Positions 39,894 through 51,971 of a stretch of 64,000 nucleotides of DNA are shown piece by piece. Made by a program: the position numbers and the translations under genes. The DNA comes from Natrinema sp. CBA1119 (lineage in GTDB: Archaea > Halobacteriota > Halobacteria > Halobacteriales > Natrialbaceae): NCBI RefSeq assembly GCF_002572525.1, contig NZ_PDBS01000001.1, forward strand, positions 1,674,001-1,738,000, in the 5' to 3' direction. Within the stretch, counting starts at the first letter, position 1, and each line of letters opens with the position of its first letter. The notes below the pieces were generated by a model, which did no database searches, was not told the DNA's origin, and saw nothing but the letters and a program-made list of their open reading frames with translations.

Positions 39894-42139
39894 CGGCTGT
39901 CACCTCCCTGTCCCGCCGGGGTCGCGGTCGGATCGGCCCCTGCGGAAACGGTGAACTCGTCGACGGCGTCGGCGAGGTTCGCCGCCCGTTCGTCGAGCCG
40001 CGTCGCCTCGGCGGAGACGTCGGCGATCGTCGCAGTCGTCTCTTCGGCGGCCGCGGCGACCTGCTGGGCCTGCGATGTCGTCTCGTCGGCGACGCTCGCG
40101 ACGTCTTGGACGATCGTCGCCAACTCTTCGGCGGAGCCAGCCTGTTCGTCGGTCGCCTGATCGATCTCCTGGACGCCGATCGTCACCTGTTCGATCTCCG
40201 TGGCGATCCGGTCGAGTCTGTCCGAGAGCGAGTCGACCTGTTCGGTCGCCGACCCGATCGTCGATTCGGCCTCTTCGATCTGCGTGGCACTCTTCGTCGC
40301 GCGCTGCTGTATCGATTCGATCATAGTTTCGACATCGTCGACCGCCGTCTGGGTCTCAGCTGCGAGTTCCTTGACCTCGTCCGCGACGGCCTGGAAGCCG
40401 CCGCTATCGCTCGAGGCGCTCTCGGATCGCGCGGACTCGATCGCCGCGTTCAACGCGAGCATGTTGGTCTGGCCGGCGATCTCGTCGATCAGCTCGACGA
40501 TCTCCTGGATCTGTTCGGCCTCCTCGTCCAGCGACCGGATCGTCTCGGCGACGGCTTCCGTCTGGTCGCTGGCCGCGTGCATCTCCGCCGTCGTCTCGGT
40601 GGCCGCCCGCTGGCCGTCGGTGGCCAGTTCATCGACCTGACTGGACTGCTCGGCGATGGTACTCGTCGCGGCGGCGACCTCCTCGACGGTCGCGGACATT
40701 TCCTTGACCTCGGTCGACGCCATCGACAGGTCCTCGGCCTGCGACGCGGAGCCGTCGGAGATTTCCTGGACCGACGTGCTCACCTCTTCGCTCGCCCGCC
40801 GGATCTCGTCGGAGCTGGTCTGGACCTCCGTACTCGTCCGCGCGACCTCCGCGGAAATCGTCTTGACCTGGGCGACCGTCTCCTCCAGATCGGCGATCAT
40901 CTCGTTGAACGCCTCGGCGATCGAGACCATCGCCTCGTGGTCCGTCTCTGGCTCGAGACGCCGCTGGAGGTCACCGTCGGCACACGTCGCCATGACCTCG
41001 CTGTAGCGCTCGGCCTCGGCCTCGAGCTCGCGGTTTCGCTCTTCGGTCGTGCGCTGTGCTTCGCGGGCGCGTTCGCGCTGGTCCTCGAGGTCCGATAGCG
41101 TTTCCCGAAGCGAGTCTCGCATCGACGCGAAGGAGCCGTAGAGCGATCCGACCTCGTCGATCCGGTCGGTCTCGAAACCGACCTCGAGGTCGCCGTCACC
41201 CATCCGTTCGGCTTTGCCGGCGAGCTGCCGGAGGTTCAGCGAGATGTTCCCGCCGAGGACGATCCCGACGAGGCCGAGGTGGAGGACAACGACCAGCAGC
41301 AAGGCGAGTAACGACGACGTCGCTGTCTGCTGTGGGCCGTAGACGGCCGCAGCGGTATCGTAGCTCGTGACCGTCAGCGATTCGCCGCCGACGTCGATCG
41401 TCGCCGACGTGGCCGCGAACTCCGTGTCGGAGTCCTCGGGGGTCCCGGTCGAGACGCCGTCTCCGTCCGGCGAAGCGGCGTCGAGGACGGCGTCGTCGCC
41501 GACCGTCGCCGCCTCGCCGACCGACGCGATCGGCTCGCCGTTCGTGTCGGTGACGATCGTCCGCCGATCGTCTGCGGTCTCGAGGGTCGCCCCGAACGCG
41601 CTCACGGGGGCGGAAACGGCGACGTAGCGGTCCGATTCGCCGTCGACCGCGGCGACGAACGAGAGCACCGACTCGTCGCTCGCGACCGCGTCGTGGGCGG
41701 TACTGGGTCCGTCGGTTGCACCCTCGACGCCGGCCGTTTCGAAGACGTTCTCACCGACCGCGCCGTCCGCGCTACTCGCGAGCACCTCGCCGTCGCCGCC
41801 GAGATAGTGGACTTCGCTGATTCGGTCCCCGCGCGTCGACTGGGCCGTCGCGAGCCGTTCGCTGATCTCAGCGTTGGTCCCCTCCTGGACGGTGGCATCC
41901 GCTGCCAGCCCGTTCGCCGTTTCGACGTTCGTCTCGAGCCAGGCCGCTGCGACGTCGCTTCGGTCCGCCGTTCGATCGCTGAAGTGGTCTTCCGCCGCTG
42001 GGCCGACCGTCCCGGAGACGTGGCCGAAAAAGAGCGCGGAAACCAGAACCGTCATCAGGACGACGAGCAAGAATATGAGACCGATCTTTACACTGTACGT
42101 TTCTCTGAGCCGATCAGGGAGATAGTCCTCGAATGCCAT
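39890..42139 (-). CDS. Rhodopsin-type transducer (methyl-accepting, Htr-like)
   Basis: 749 aa. TM1 at about 17-40, a large extracellular domain of about 235 residues, TM2 at about 276-297, HAMP regions from about 298 onward, and a long cytoplasmic coiled coil with the signalling tip DEIAGQTNMLALNAAIESAR (about 552-571) and GFQAVADEVKELAAET. It should work with CheA/CheW in phototaxis or chemotaxis. The transducer-then-rhodopsin order with overlapping ends is that of known htr-sop operons. The large external domain resembles HtrII of Halobacterium more than HtrI. Confidence 0.9.
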   Translation of the reverse strand: MAFEDYLPDRLRETYSVKIGLIFLLVVLMTVLVSALFFGHVSGTVGPAAEDHFSDRTADRSDVAAAWLETNVETANGLAADATVQEGTNAEISERLATAQSTRGDRISEVHYLGGDGEVLASSADGAVGENVFETAGVEGATDGPSTAHDAVASDESVLSFVAAVDGESDRYVAVSAPVSAFGATLETADDRRTIVTDTNGEPIASVGEAATVGDDAVLDAASPDGDGVSTGTPEDSDTEFAATSATIDVGGESLTVTSYDTAAAVYGPQQTATSSLLALLLVVVLHLGLVGIVLGGNISLNLRQLAGKAERMGDGDLEVGFETDRIDEVGSLYGSFASMRDSLRETLSDLEDQRERAREAQRTTEERNRELEAEAERYSEVMATCADGDLQRRLEPETDHEAMVSIAEAFNEMIADLEETVAQVKTISAEVARTSTEVQTSSDEIRRASEEVSTSVQEISDGSASQAEDLSMASTEVKEMSATVEEVAAATSTIAEQSSQVDELATDGQRAATETTAEMHAASDQTEAVAETIRSLDEEAEQIQEIVELIDEIAGQTNMLALNAAIESARSESASSDSGGFQAVADEVKELAAETQTAVDDVETMIESIQQRATKSATQIEEAESTIGSATEQVDSLSDRLDRIATEIEQVTIGVQEIDQATDEQAGSAEELATIVQDVASVADETTSQAQQVAAAAEETTATIADVSAEATRLDERAANLADAVDEFTVSAGADPTATPAGQGGDSR

Positions 42140-42447
42140 AGTGTCTCGTTGATTCGTCGGGCGGCGCGACGCTACCCGATGTCTTCCTTAACAATGTTTA
42201 CCCATCCCAATTGAATGTATCGGTTGAACTGATTGTCGAGAATGATAGTCATACACTATCCTGTGAGAATCACTTCTATAGACGTTATTTCCGGCATTTG
42301 GTTTAGCCGAACGACTACTCAAATAAATATTAATTATACCCAATTGGGTGATGCAGGGCGGAAAGCCGACCGGAATATCGGCGAACGGCCCGAAACGCTC
42401 CGCGGACGGCGCGGTCGATTTACGCGGCGGCGATCACCGGGACGGGT
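42140..42447. promoter_or_regulatory. AT-rich upstream region of transducer operon with ACCCAATTGGGT palindrome
   Basis: 308 nt. Perfect 12-bp palindrome ACCCAATTGGGT at 42338-42349 and a half-matching CCCAATTG at 42206-42213, about 65 nt before the transducer ATG. AT-rich blocks (42310-42337) are present. It could bind a regulator of the operon or mark the end of leuS. Confidence 0.4.
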
Positions 42448-45159
<2,712 letters not shown>

Positions 45160-45327
45160 TTGCTTATATACGTCTAGGAGTGGACGCCGTCCTATAGCTT
45201 TCCATACCGTACCCCGTCGAGCCGTCGAACGGTCCCGGCGAATGTCCCTCGAGCCGTACCGAACGCTCGGTCCCGACCGGTTCCGGGAGGCAAGCGGTTT
45301 TATTCTCGTCCCGCCACACCCTGAGGT

Positions 45328-46098
45328 ATGGTAGCAGATTCCACCGTTTTCGTCACGGGTGCGAGTCAGGGACTCGGTCGCGAAATCGCCACCGCGTTCG
45401 CCGACGAGGGTGCGGACGTCGCGCTCGCGGCCAGGAGCGACGGCATCTACGAAACTGCAGCCCAGATCGACGTCCCGGACCGAACGCTGGCGATCGAGAC
45501 CGACGTGACCGATCCCGAATCGGTCGCCGATGCGATCGACGAGACCGTCGACACCTTCGGCGGGCTGGATTGTCTCGTGAACAACGCGGGGATCGCCGGC
45601 CCCACCGCGCCGCTCGAGGAGACGACCGACGGCGAGTGGCTCGAGACCCTCGACGTCAACGTCGTCGGCGTGGCTCGCGTCACGCGGGAAGCGGCCCCGC
45701 ACCTGCGCGAGTCCGAGCAGGGAAGCGTCATCAACATCTCCTCGATCGGCGGCAAGCGGCCCTACGCCAACCGAGGACCGTACGCTGCCTCGAAGATGGG
45801 TCTGATCGGGGTGACTCGCGCGCTGGCGGCCGAGTTCGGTGACGACGGCGTCACCGTCAACGCGATCTGTCCCGGCCCGGTCGAGGGCGAGCGAATCCGC
45901 GGCGTCTTCGAGCGACAGGCCGAGGCGGCGGGCGTCCCCGCGGAGGCGGTCGAAGAGGAGGTCCTCGAGAGCCTCATGATCGACGAACTGGTCCCGCCCG
46001 AGGAAGTCGCGGACATGGCCGTCCACCTCGCGAGCGAGGCGTCGCGCCACGTCACGGGGCAGGACATCAACGTCTCATCGGGCGGGGCCTGGTACTAG
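45328..46098 (+). CDS. SDR-family oxidoreductase
   Basis: 256 aa short-chain dehydrogenase. Cofactor loop VFVTGASQGLGREIA, NNAGIAG, catalytic Ser in INISSIGG, YAASK with Tyr and Lys, and NAICPGPV. These are classical features; the length is normal. Substrate unknown. It is divergent from leuS (168-nt gap), convergent and abutting with the GIDE-like gene. Confidence 0.92.
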   Translation: MVADSTVFVTGASQGLGREIATAFADEGADVALAARSDGIYETAAQIDVPDRTLAIETDVTDPESVADAIDETVDTFGGLDCLVNNAGIAGPTAPLEETTDGEWLETLDVNVVGVARVTREAAPHLRESEQGSVINISSIGGKRPYANRGPYAASKMGLIGVTRALAAEFGDDGVTVNAICPGPVEGERIRGVFERQAEAAGVPAEAVEEEVLESLMIDELVPPEEVADMAVHLASEASRHVTGQDINVSSGGAWY

Positions 46099-46899
46099 TC
46101 AGAGGACAGCGAGAACCGCGACGAGCAGGCCGATACCGACGAATACCCCGCCGCCCGCCCGACGGAGCCGGACCGACGTGCGAACCTGCTCGCGCTGGTC
46201 TTCGAGGCTCCCGGTCGCGATCACGAGCGGCGTCTCGTCGGTTCCCCGTAGGACGTAGCCATCGGCCGTCTCGGTCAGCTCGCCCCGAACTACTAGCTCG
46301 TCGCCGTCTCGGACCACGGTAGCCTGATACTTGTCGGGCATGGTGGTCTTTCCGCCGACGCTCACGTTGAACTCGAGGTCACTAATGACGCCGTCCTCGC
46401 TCGCCAACCCCGTCCGCTCGAGGAAGCGATTGACCGGATCCAGGTCACCGAGATAGGACTCCGTCTCCGGGTCGCCCAGAAACAGTTCCGGCGAGTCGAA
46501 GGGGTCGTCGTCCGCGTCGGTCGCCAGCGTCGTCGCGTCCACGTGGACGCGATCCCAGCTGTGATCGACGGCGAACTCGCCGACCGCCAGTTCGGACTCG
46601 GCGGTCCGCCACCGGCTGCCGTTCGGTGCCTTCTCCTTTTGGCGGACGCGCCACGCCCAGAGGGCGGCCGAGTCGCCCCCGTTCGGCTGGGGACCGGTCC
46701 GCGTCGGCGACGCCGGCTCGAGGACGTGAACCGGACCGCTTACGGTCGCTTCGCCGCCCGGCTCCACCCGCTCGTCGCCCGCAGCCGCGAGTTCGCTGAT
46801 CGTTTCGCTTCGATCATCGAGTTCGCCGGCTCGAGATAGCACGATACCGCCGAACAGGAGAAAGATCCCCGCGAAGACGAGTGCGACCACTTGGACCAT
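46099..46899 (-). CDS. GIDE-domain membrane protein
   Basis: 266 aa with a transmembrane helix at each end (VVALVFAGIFLLFGGIVLS and FVGIGLLVAVLAVL). The middle region includes GPVHVLEPA, WAWRVRQKEKAPNGSRWRT, DPVNRFLERTGLAS and YQATVVRDGDELVVRG, as in the GIDE domain of MUL1-like membrane proteins. No RING finger is present, so it is not a ubiquitin ligase itself. The domain probably faces outside. Function unknown. Confidence 0.75.
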   Translation of the reverse strand: MVQVVALVFAGIFLLFGGIVLSRAGELDDRSETISELAAAGDERVEPGGEATVSGPVHVLEPASPTRTGPQPNGGDSAALWAWRVRQKEKAPNGSRWRTAESELAVGEFAVDHSWDRVHVDATTLATDADDDPFDSPELFLGDPETESYLGDLDPVNRFLERTGLASEDGVISDLEFNVSVGGKTTMPDKYQATVVRDGDELVVRGELTETADGYVLRGTDETPLVIATGSLEDQREQVRTSVRLRRAGGGVFVGIGLLVAVLAVL

Positions 46900-47066
46900 G
46901 ACGGAGTTGTTATTATCGAGACATAATAACTGCCCGGAAACGACCGATCACGGTGACGGGCCGACAGGTGACCGCGCGGACGCCGTCGCGCGTTCGCGTC
47001 GCTGCGTCGATCGGCGACCCCGGTCTCCGACCGAAAGCCGGTCGGCTCCGGGGGCTCCAGCGTCGG

Positions 47067-47486
47067 CTACTCGATGTCGATCTGTTTCGAGTCCCCGCTT
47101 CCCGAGACCTTCGGCAGCCGGACCGTCAGCACGCCGTTCTCGAAGCCGGCGGCGACGGACTCCTCCTCGACCGGCTCGGGCAGGCGAATCCGGCGACTCG
47201 CCGACGTTTCCGTCCGCTCGCGCCGGATGTATCGGCCTTCGGGGTGCTCCTCCTCGTCGGTCCGGTTGGCCTCGAGGCGCAGCGTCCCGTCCGAGAGCGT
47301 CAGTTCGATGTCGTCGGTCTCGTAGCCGGGGAGGTCGGCCGTCACGACGTACTGCTCGTCGGTGTCGGCGACGTCGACCGGCACCGAGCCGGGGACCTGC
47401 AGCCCGCCTGCGGTCATGCCCTCTTCGACCTGTCGGCTCACGCGGTCGAGCAGCTCCTCGATATCGTCGAACGGATTGCGTCGCAT
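47067..47486 (-). CDS. Hsp20/alpha-crystallin small heat-shock protein
   Basis: 139 aa. Alpha-crystallin domain with VPVDVADTDEQYVVTADLPG, YIRRERTETSASRRIRLPE and the signature AAGFENGVLTVRLPK. It acts as an ATP-independent holdase. N-terminal arm MRRNPFDDIEELLDRVSRQ is normal for archaeal versions. A further heat-shock gene, thermosome, lies elsewhere in the window. Confidence 0.94.
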   Translation of the reverse strand: MRRNPFDDIEELLDRVSRQVEEGMTAGGLQVPGSVPVDVADTDEQYVVTADLPGYETDDIELTLSDGTLRLEANRTDEEEHPEGRYIRRERTETSASRRIRLPEPVEEESVAAGFENGVLTVRLPKVSGSGDSKQIDIE

Positions 47487-47585
47487 ACTCGAGCGTAGGG
47501 GCCCGAAGGGGATAAATTCTGCCCGCAGCGCGACGACAGAAGGCGGGGCGCTCGGAGGGGGCTCTCGTTTCGGAGGTCGAACGCG

Positions 47586-48044
47586 TTACTCGGGGAGGGT
47601 GACGAGCCCATCGTCGAGCGCGTCGAGCAAGACGTCGCGCGCGTGACCGTCGGGATCGACGCCCTCGTAGACCGCCTGCACTTCGCCGTCGGCCAGCAGA
47701 AACGTCGTCCGGGTGGTCACGCCGCTGTCGCGCCGTTCGACATCGAACGCGTCGGCGATCTCGGCGTCGGGATCCGCCAGCAGGTCGAACTCGAGGCCCT
47801 CCGACTCGGAAAAGGACCGGTGGGAGTCGACGTCGTCGACCGAGACGCCGTAGACGTCGACGCCGGCGTCGCGATAGGTCTCGCGCTCGTGCTGGAACTG
47901 GTTCGCCTCGACCGTACACCCCGGCGTGTCGTCTTTCGGGTAGAAGTAGACGACCGTCGGTTCCTCGAACGCCGGCGAGACCTCCTCGCCGTCCTGATTG
48001 CGTGCGGTCACGGTCGGCGCGTCGTCGCCTGCAGCGAGTGGCAT
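47586..48044 (-). CDS. bcp: Bcp/PrxQ-type thioredoxin-dependent peroxiredoxin
   Basis: 152 aa. Peroxidatic Cys in VVYFYPKDDTPGCTVEANQF; the usual second Cys five residues on is Ala/Asn here, so it looks like a 1-Cys Bcp form. VYGVSVDDVDSHRSFSE and LLADPDAEIADAF are conserved. It reduces peroxides. Start at 48044 (MPLAAGDDAP). The upstream region carries a 29-bp tandem duplication. Confidence 0.92.
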   Translation of the reverse strand: MPLAAGDDAPTVTARNQDGEEVSPAFEEPTVVYFYPKDDTPGCTVEANQFQHERETYRDAGVDVYGVSVDDVDSHRSFSESEGLEFDLLADPDAEIADAFDVERRDSGVTTRTTFLLADGEVQAVYEGVDPDGHARDVLLDALDDGLVTLPE

Positions 48045-48108
48045 ACTCGTGGTAGCGTGGGACGCGAAATAACAGTTTGTGGTCCGGTCGGACGATTCTC
48101 GCTCGAGT

Positions 48109-48166
48109 GACCGATATTTTCCTTCGGCGGTACGAGCGACCGATATTTTCCTTCGGCGGTACGAGC
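48109..48166. repeat. Perfect 29-bp tandem duplication upstream of bcp
   Basis: Unit starting GACCGATATTTTCC at 48109-48137 repeats exactly at 48138-48166. On the minus strand each unit contains GGAAAATATCGG, which could serve as a TATA/BRE-like element 65-120 nt before the bcp start. Confidence 0.85.
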
Positions 48167-48290
48167 GACCGTCTCCGTTTCGAGTGAACAGGTAACGACA
48201 TCGGCCGGAACGGGCTTGTAATCCGGTGCCGATCTCGGTCATTTCTGCCCACATCACTCGTATTATACACCCTTCCGAGTACGATCACGT

Positions 48291-48449
48291 ATGGAAGATA
48301 TCGTGCTTCACACTGGTGCAGAGCACCCCGACCTCCTGTGGATCCTCGGTCCGACACTCCTCTCGTTCGTCGCGGGACTCGGAATCGGCTCCTACGCTGA
48401 CCGCATTCGAGCGTGGTTCCGTCCGGAGAGCGATCCGATGATCGAGTAA
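48291..48449 (+). CDS. 52-aa single-helix membrane protein
   Basis: ATG to TAA, 52 codons: MEDIVLHTGAEHPDLLWILG, then a hydrophobic helix PTLLSFVAGLGIGSYA and a basic-acidic tail DRIRAWFRPESDPMIE. A TATA-like TATTATAC lies at 48261-48268, about 23 nt before the ATG. Tiny membrane proteins of this form are common near small genes in haloarchaea. Function unknown. Confidence 0.6.
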   Translation: MEDIVLHTGAEHPDLLWILGPTLLSFVAGLGIGSYADRIRAWFRPESDPMIE

Positions 48450-48488
48450 TCGAGTTCTCTCCTTTTCCGTCGCCCGAGTCGCGAGGCC

Positions 48489-49301
48489 CTACTTGACGAC
48501 GTGTTCCGTATCGTACGAGCCCAGCCGCCGGACCCAGCCGTTCTCGGCCAGTTCTTCGAGATCCTCGATCGCCTCCTGCGTCCGCGCCTCGTAGAGCCCG
48601 GCCTCGAAGTCGACGTGGAAGACGTAGTCGCCTAAGCGCTCCCCGCTCGGCCGGGACTCGACGCGGGTCAGGTTGATATCTCGATCCGCGAACGGCTCGA
48701 GCAACTCGAGCAGCAAGCCGGGATAGTTCGCGTTCGGGTAGACCACCAGCGAGGTCTTGCCGCCGCCCGTCGAGCGCTCCGCAGCGGGTGCGATCGCCAA
48801 AAAGCGCGTCGCGTTCGAGTCCTGGTCCTGAATGTCCTCGGCCAGCACCTCGAGTTCGTCGCCGCCGAGGGCCGGGTGGCCGATACCGGCGACCGAGGGA
48901 TCGTCGCGGGCGAAGTCGACGCCCTGAGCGGTGCTCGCGACGGCCTCGAGCGTGGCGTCGGGGTACTCGCGCTCGAGGTAGGTGCGACACTGCGCCAGCG
49001 CCTGCGAGTGGCTGGCGACGGTGTCGAACTCGGGGCCCTGCGCGAGCAGGGCGTGGCGGATCGGCGTGACGATCTCGCGGACGACGGCGATGTCGTAGTC
49101 CGCGATGGCGTCGAGGCTCTCCGTCACGGAGCCCTCGATGCTGTTCTCGATGGGAATGACGCCGCGGTCGTATTCGCCCGCAGCGACGGCGTCGACGATC
49201 GCCGTGACCGACTGACGGAAGTCGATCTCGTCGCCGTCGGCGATCGCGTTCGTCGCCCGGTGTGAGTAGGTCCCTTCGGGTCCCAGCGTCACTGCAGTCA
49301 T
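48489..49301 (-). CDS. pheA: Prephenate dehydratase
   Basis: 270 aa. It converts prephenate to phenylpyruvate. N-terminal GPEGTYSHRA, VIPIENSIEGSV, catalytic TRF-type SNATRFLAI, and a C-terminal ACT domain with the feedback ESRPSGERLGDYVFHVDFE (ESRP motif for phenylalanine binding). Length is normal for the stand-alone enzyme. Start at 49301 (MTAVTLGPEGTYS); nine in-frame codons upstream are dropped. Confidence 0.95.
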   Translation of the reverse strand: MTAVTLGPEGTYSHRATNAIADGDEIDFRQSVTAIVDAVAAGEYDRGVIPIENSIEGSVTESLDAIADYDIAVVREIVTPIRHALLAQGPEFDTVASHSQALAQCRTYLEREYPDATLEAVASTAQGVDFARDDPSVAGIGHPALGGDELEVLAEDIQDQDSNATRFLAIAPAAERSTGGGKTSLVVYPNANYPGLLLELLEPFADRDINLTRVESRPSGERLGDYVFHVDFEAGLYEARTQEAIEDLEELAENGWVRRLGSYDTEHVVK

Positions 49302-49374
49302 ACCCGCCGATAGCAGGCTACGGGCCAAAAGACCGTCGGGTTCTCGGGGCCGGTCAACGACGGTTTCTCAGCAC

Positions 49375-50685
49375 TCAGTCGTCGATCGGTGCCCCGGAGG
49401 TACCGCTACCGCCGCTCGAGGCCAGAAAGCCGTCTTCGGTCGCCCGTTCGGCGAGGCGCGGCTGGAAGACCCACGCGCACAGCAACAGGATGGGGATCAT
49501 CGTGGCCGCGACGACGGAGTAGCCGGTGTGGAGGCTCGGCATCATCGGCGCGGCGTAGACGAGCGGGTAGACGATTCCGCCGACCGTGCCGACGCCCCCG
49601 ACGACGCCGGCGACGGCACCGGAACTGTTTGGGAACATCGCCGGCACCTGTGCGAAGATCGCGCCTTCGGCGAACGCACAGCCCATGCCGACGATGAAGC
49701 CGGCCGCGACGGCCAGTAGCACCTGGCCGGTCAGGCCAGCCAGCGTCATCCCGACCATCGCGAGCACGATGAAACACAGCGAGACGAACGTCCACTGCTC
49801 GCGGTAGCGGCCCGTGAAGATCGGGAGAATGTTCTTCTCCTTGCGAGCGAGCAGGTCGCTAACGTAGCCGCCGATCGGCCGAAGCAGGCCGGCTGCGACG
49901 GAGAACGTCGCGGCGAACGTGCTGGCGAGCACGAGGTTGTTCGTGTTGAACCCTTCCCGGTAGTACGTCGCAAGCCAGCCGTTCATCGAGAGCTCGAGGC
50001 CGAAGCTCATCACGTACGCCAGCGCGAGCACGACCGTTCCGTAGCGGGTGGCGGTGTAGAGCCAATCTTTGAGGTTCGCAGTCGACTTGGTCGCCTCTCG
50101 TTTCGCGTCGCTCTTGGCGGCCTCGCCGATCGTGTAGTAGACGATCGCCAGCAGGATCGAGACGATCCCGGTGTAGAAGAAGGCCGCTCGCCAGCTCGTC
50201 TCGAAGATCGGACCGCTCCAGTTCTCGGTGAACACGCGCGGGAGGATGAGCGCACCGCCGGCGGCACCGGCGTTGCCGACGCCGGCGTAGATTCCCTCTG
50301 CAGTTCCCAGTTGCTCCTCGTCGAACCACTCGGAAACGTGCTGGATCCCGATGACGAAGGTGATTCCCGCAGTCGCAACGATCAGCCGCTCGACGAAGAA
50401 GACGGCGTAGGACTGGGCGAACGCCGACGCGATGGAAAAGATGCCAACGTACGTTAACACGATGGCGAACACCGTCGGCGCGCCCCAGCGATCGGAGAGC
50501 CAGCCGGTCAGAATGCGACCGAACGGCGCGAGCCAGATCGCCGCGCTCGCGAGGATCCCAATCTCCGCGAGCGAGAGGCCGAACTCCTCGGCCATCGGCC
50601 CCGTGAACGGCGCGAAGGAGAACCAGATCAGGAACGAGAAGTTGAACCCGATCGTTGCTAACACCAGCGTCCGCCACTTGGTCAT
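49375..50685 (-). CDS. NarK-type nitrate/nitrite transporter (MFS, NNP family)
   Basis: 436 aa with 12 transmembrane helices. Recognisable are [35 protein letters not shown], and the nitrate-signature helix [18 protein letters not shown]; a second signature-like [15 protein letters not shown] is present. These are typical of NarK-like transporters. ATG 50685 chosen; a GTG lies three codons upstream. No nitrate-reductase genes are adjacent. Confidence 0.9.
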   Translation of the reverse strand: MTKWRTLVLATIGFNFSFLIWFSFAPFTGPMAEEFGLSLAEIGILASAAIWLAPFGRILTGWLSDRWGAPTVFAIVLTYVGIFSIASAFAQSYAVFFVERLIVATAGITFVIGIQHVSEWFDEEQLGTAEGIYAGVGNAGAAGGALILPRVFTENWSGPIFETSWRAAFFYTGIVSILLAIVYYTIGEAAKSDAKREATKSTANLKDWLYTATRYGTVVLALAYVMSFGLELSMNGWLATYYREGFNTNNLVLASTFAATFSVAAGLLRPIGGYVSDLLARKEKNILPIFTGRYREQWTFVSLCFIVLAMVGMTLAGLTGQVLLAVAAGFIVGMGCAFAEGAIFAQVPAMFPNSSGAVAGVVGGVGTVGGIVYPLVYAAPMMPSLHTGYSVVAATMIPILLLCAWVFQPRLAERATEDGFLASSGGSGTSGAPIDD

Positions 50686-51216
50686 CGTGATCACGACTGC
50701 TCACCCCGACTGAAGCTGCAAGCAGTGCACTTGAACTTCCTCGCTTCCATTGCGGAATGCGGAACAAACGTGTTATTGATATCCGATCTTTCACCGATTC
50801 TGCCCCATATTTTTCGGACTTCTTCGATGTTTTTCAACATAGCTCACTCGAGTTGTTCGGTAACTCCCGTATAAATCCACTTATTAGAATATACCCAACT
50901 GTACGGCAGTGATCTAACAAAGACGCCCTGTATTATGGCGTTTAATCTCCAGACAAATGGGTTATTCTGGGAGTATTGTGAAAATACACAACACACTATT
51001 CGGTAAGCATCGTCGTTCGTTCGGTTCTCTCTCCAAATCGGATTCGTCGGTTCACAAGCGGGCTGGACGACCCCCTTCGGGTTGTTCGGAAATCGCAGAT
51101 TCTCGAACGACTTGCCCCCGAGGCGATCCATATGATACGCGGCAGCACACTCTCTCCGACCTACCGACGCCGCTCCTGGTCGCTGTCACACCGGAGAAAA
51201 CTACCGATCGGACGGC
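50686..51216. other. 531-nt gene-free region upstream of narK
   Basis: AT-rich from about 50750 to 51010, with no convincing coding sequence on either strand. It probably holds the narK promoter and the end of the MC1 transcript. Frames here have no start context or haloarchaeal composition. Confidence 0.4.
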
Positions 51217-51525
51217 TTACTCGTCGAGGTGCTCGATTCCCTTCTTCGAGACGTTCGCTTCCGTGATCTCGTCGGGCATCCAGTCGGGCTTGTCGTCGGG
51301 AGCCGTCTCCTCCCACGCCCAGCCGTCGTAGATGTGTACCTTGTCCGTCCCCTTCTCGCGGAGTTTGAGTTCGACGCGGTCCGCCGCCTCCTCGCTCGAG
51401 CCGGGCTCGAGCCGTCTGGCCGCCTTGAGTGCAGCCTGTCGAGGTGTGTTTCCCGAGAAGACACTCGACTCGTCGTCGGGTGATTCGCGCAGTGCAAAGT
51501 TTCGTTTACCGTCTTCGCGTACCAT
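51217..51525 (-). CDS. MC1-family non-histone chromosomal protein
   Basis: 102 aa. Sequence MVREDGKRNFALRESPDDES, VFSGNTPRQAALKAARRLEP and HIYDGWAWEE are diagnostic of the MC1 fold, an architectural DNA-bending protein of Methanosarcina and haloarchaea. It binds as a monomer and compacts or bends DNA. The haloarchaeal form is acidic. ATG 51525 (MVREDG) matches homologues; an ATG five codons upstream is possible. Confidence 0.92.
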   Translation of the reverse strand: MVREDGKRNFALRESPDDESSVFSGNTPRQAALKAARRLEPGSSEEAADRVELKLREKGTDKVHIYDGWAWEETAPDDKPDWMPDEITEANVSKKGIEHLDE

Positions 51526-51724
51526 GATTATCGCCTCCATGTCAGTCAAGCACACGATCCGACATAAAGATATCCCCGAAAACCGACCGACTGCGCCAGT
51601 ATCTTTAAGTGAGTAGCGTACACCATTTCACCGCAATATCGACACCCGAGTTCCGGTCGCCGTGCCGTCGTTGTTCGCTCGTTGCGTGCGTAACACGGTC
51701 ACTCGCCGAGCCGTCGAAAACACT

Positions 51725-51735
51725 TAAGTATATCC
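51725..51735 (+). promoter_or_regulatory. TATA element of the AbrB-like gene
   Basis: TTAAGTATATCC at 51724-51735, 30-40 nt before the ATG at 51765, giving a short leader. Confidence 0.5.
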
Positions 51736-51764
51736 TACGGCGAAGTTCGGAATAGAATCCCGCG

Positions 51765-51962
51765 ATGGTACGGAAAAAGAAGCTGAGTCCAAGCGGTGCG
51801 AAAGACGACGACGGTAACTACCACAACGTCCACCTCAACCTCCACGAAGACGAACTCGAGGTCGCGGGCATGGATATCGGCGATGAGGTCTTCGTCCGGG
51901 TCCGGGACGGCAAGATAATCATCCAGAAAGCCAACGAGGACGACGTCGAACACGAGTTCTAA
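51765..51962 (+). CDS. SpoVT-AbrB-type DNA-binding protein
   Basis: 65 aa. The N-terminal MVRKKKLSPSGAK is basic, and NVHLNLHEDELEVAGMDIGD then EVFVRVRDGKIIIQK show the swapped-hairpin AbrB fold. Such small proteins are transcription regulators or antitoxins; no toxin gene follows, so a regulator is likelier. Downstream is the second hairpin-repeat copy. Confidence 0.8.
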   Translation: MVRKKKLSPSGAKDDDGNYHNVHLNLHEDELEVAGMDIGDEVFVRVRDGKIIIQKANEDDVEHEF

Positions 51963-51971
51963 AAACCGACC

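Noticed and set aside
45160-46050. N-terminal extension of LeuS by about 297 residues
   Set aside because: It is antisense to the SDR gene; LeuS proteins start near MSDAGYDHATVERRW.
50844-51131. 95-codon minus-strand frame upstream of narK
   Set aside because: Non-acidic composition with mixed AT-rich codons and no motif; treated as non-coding.
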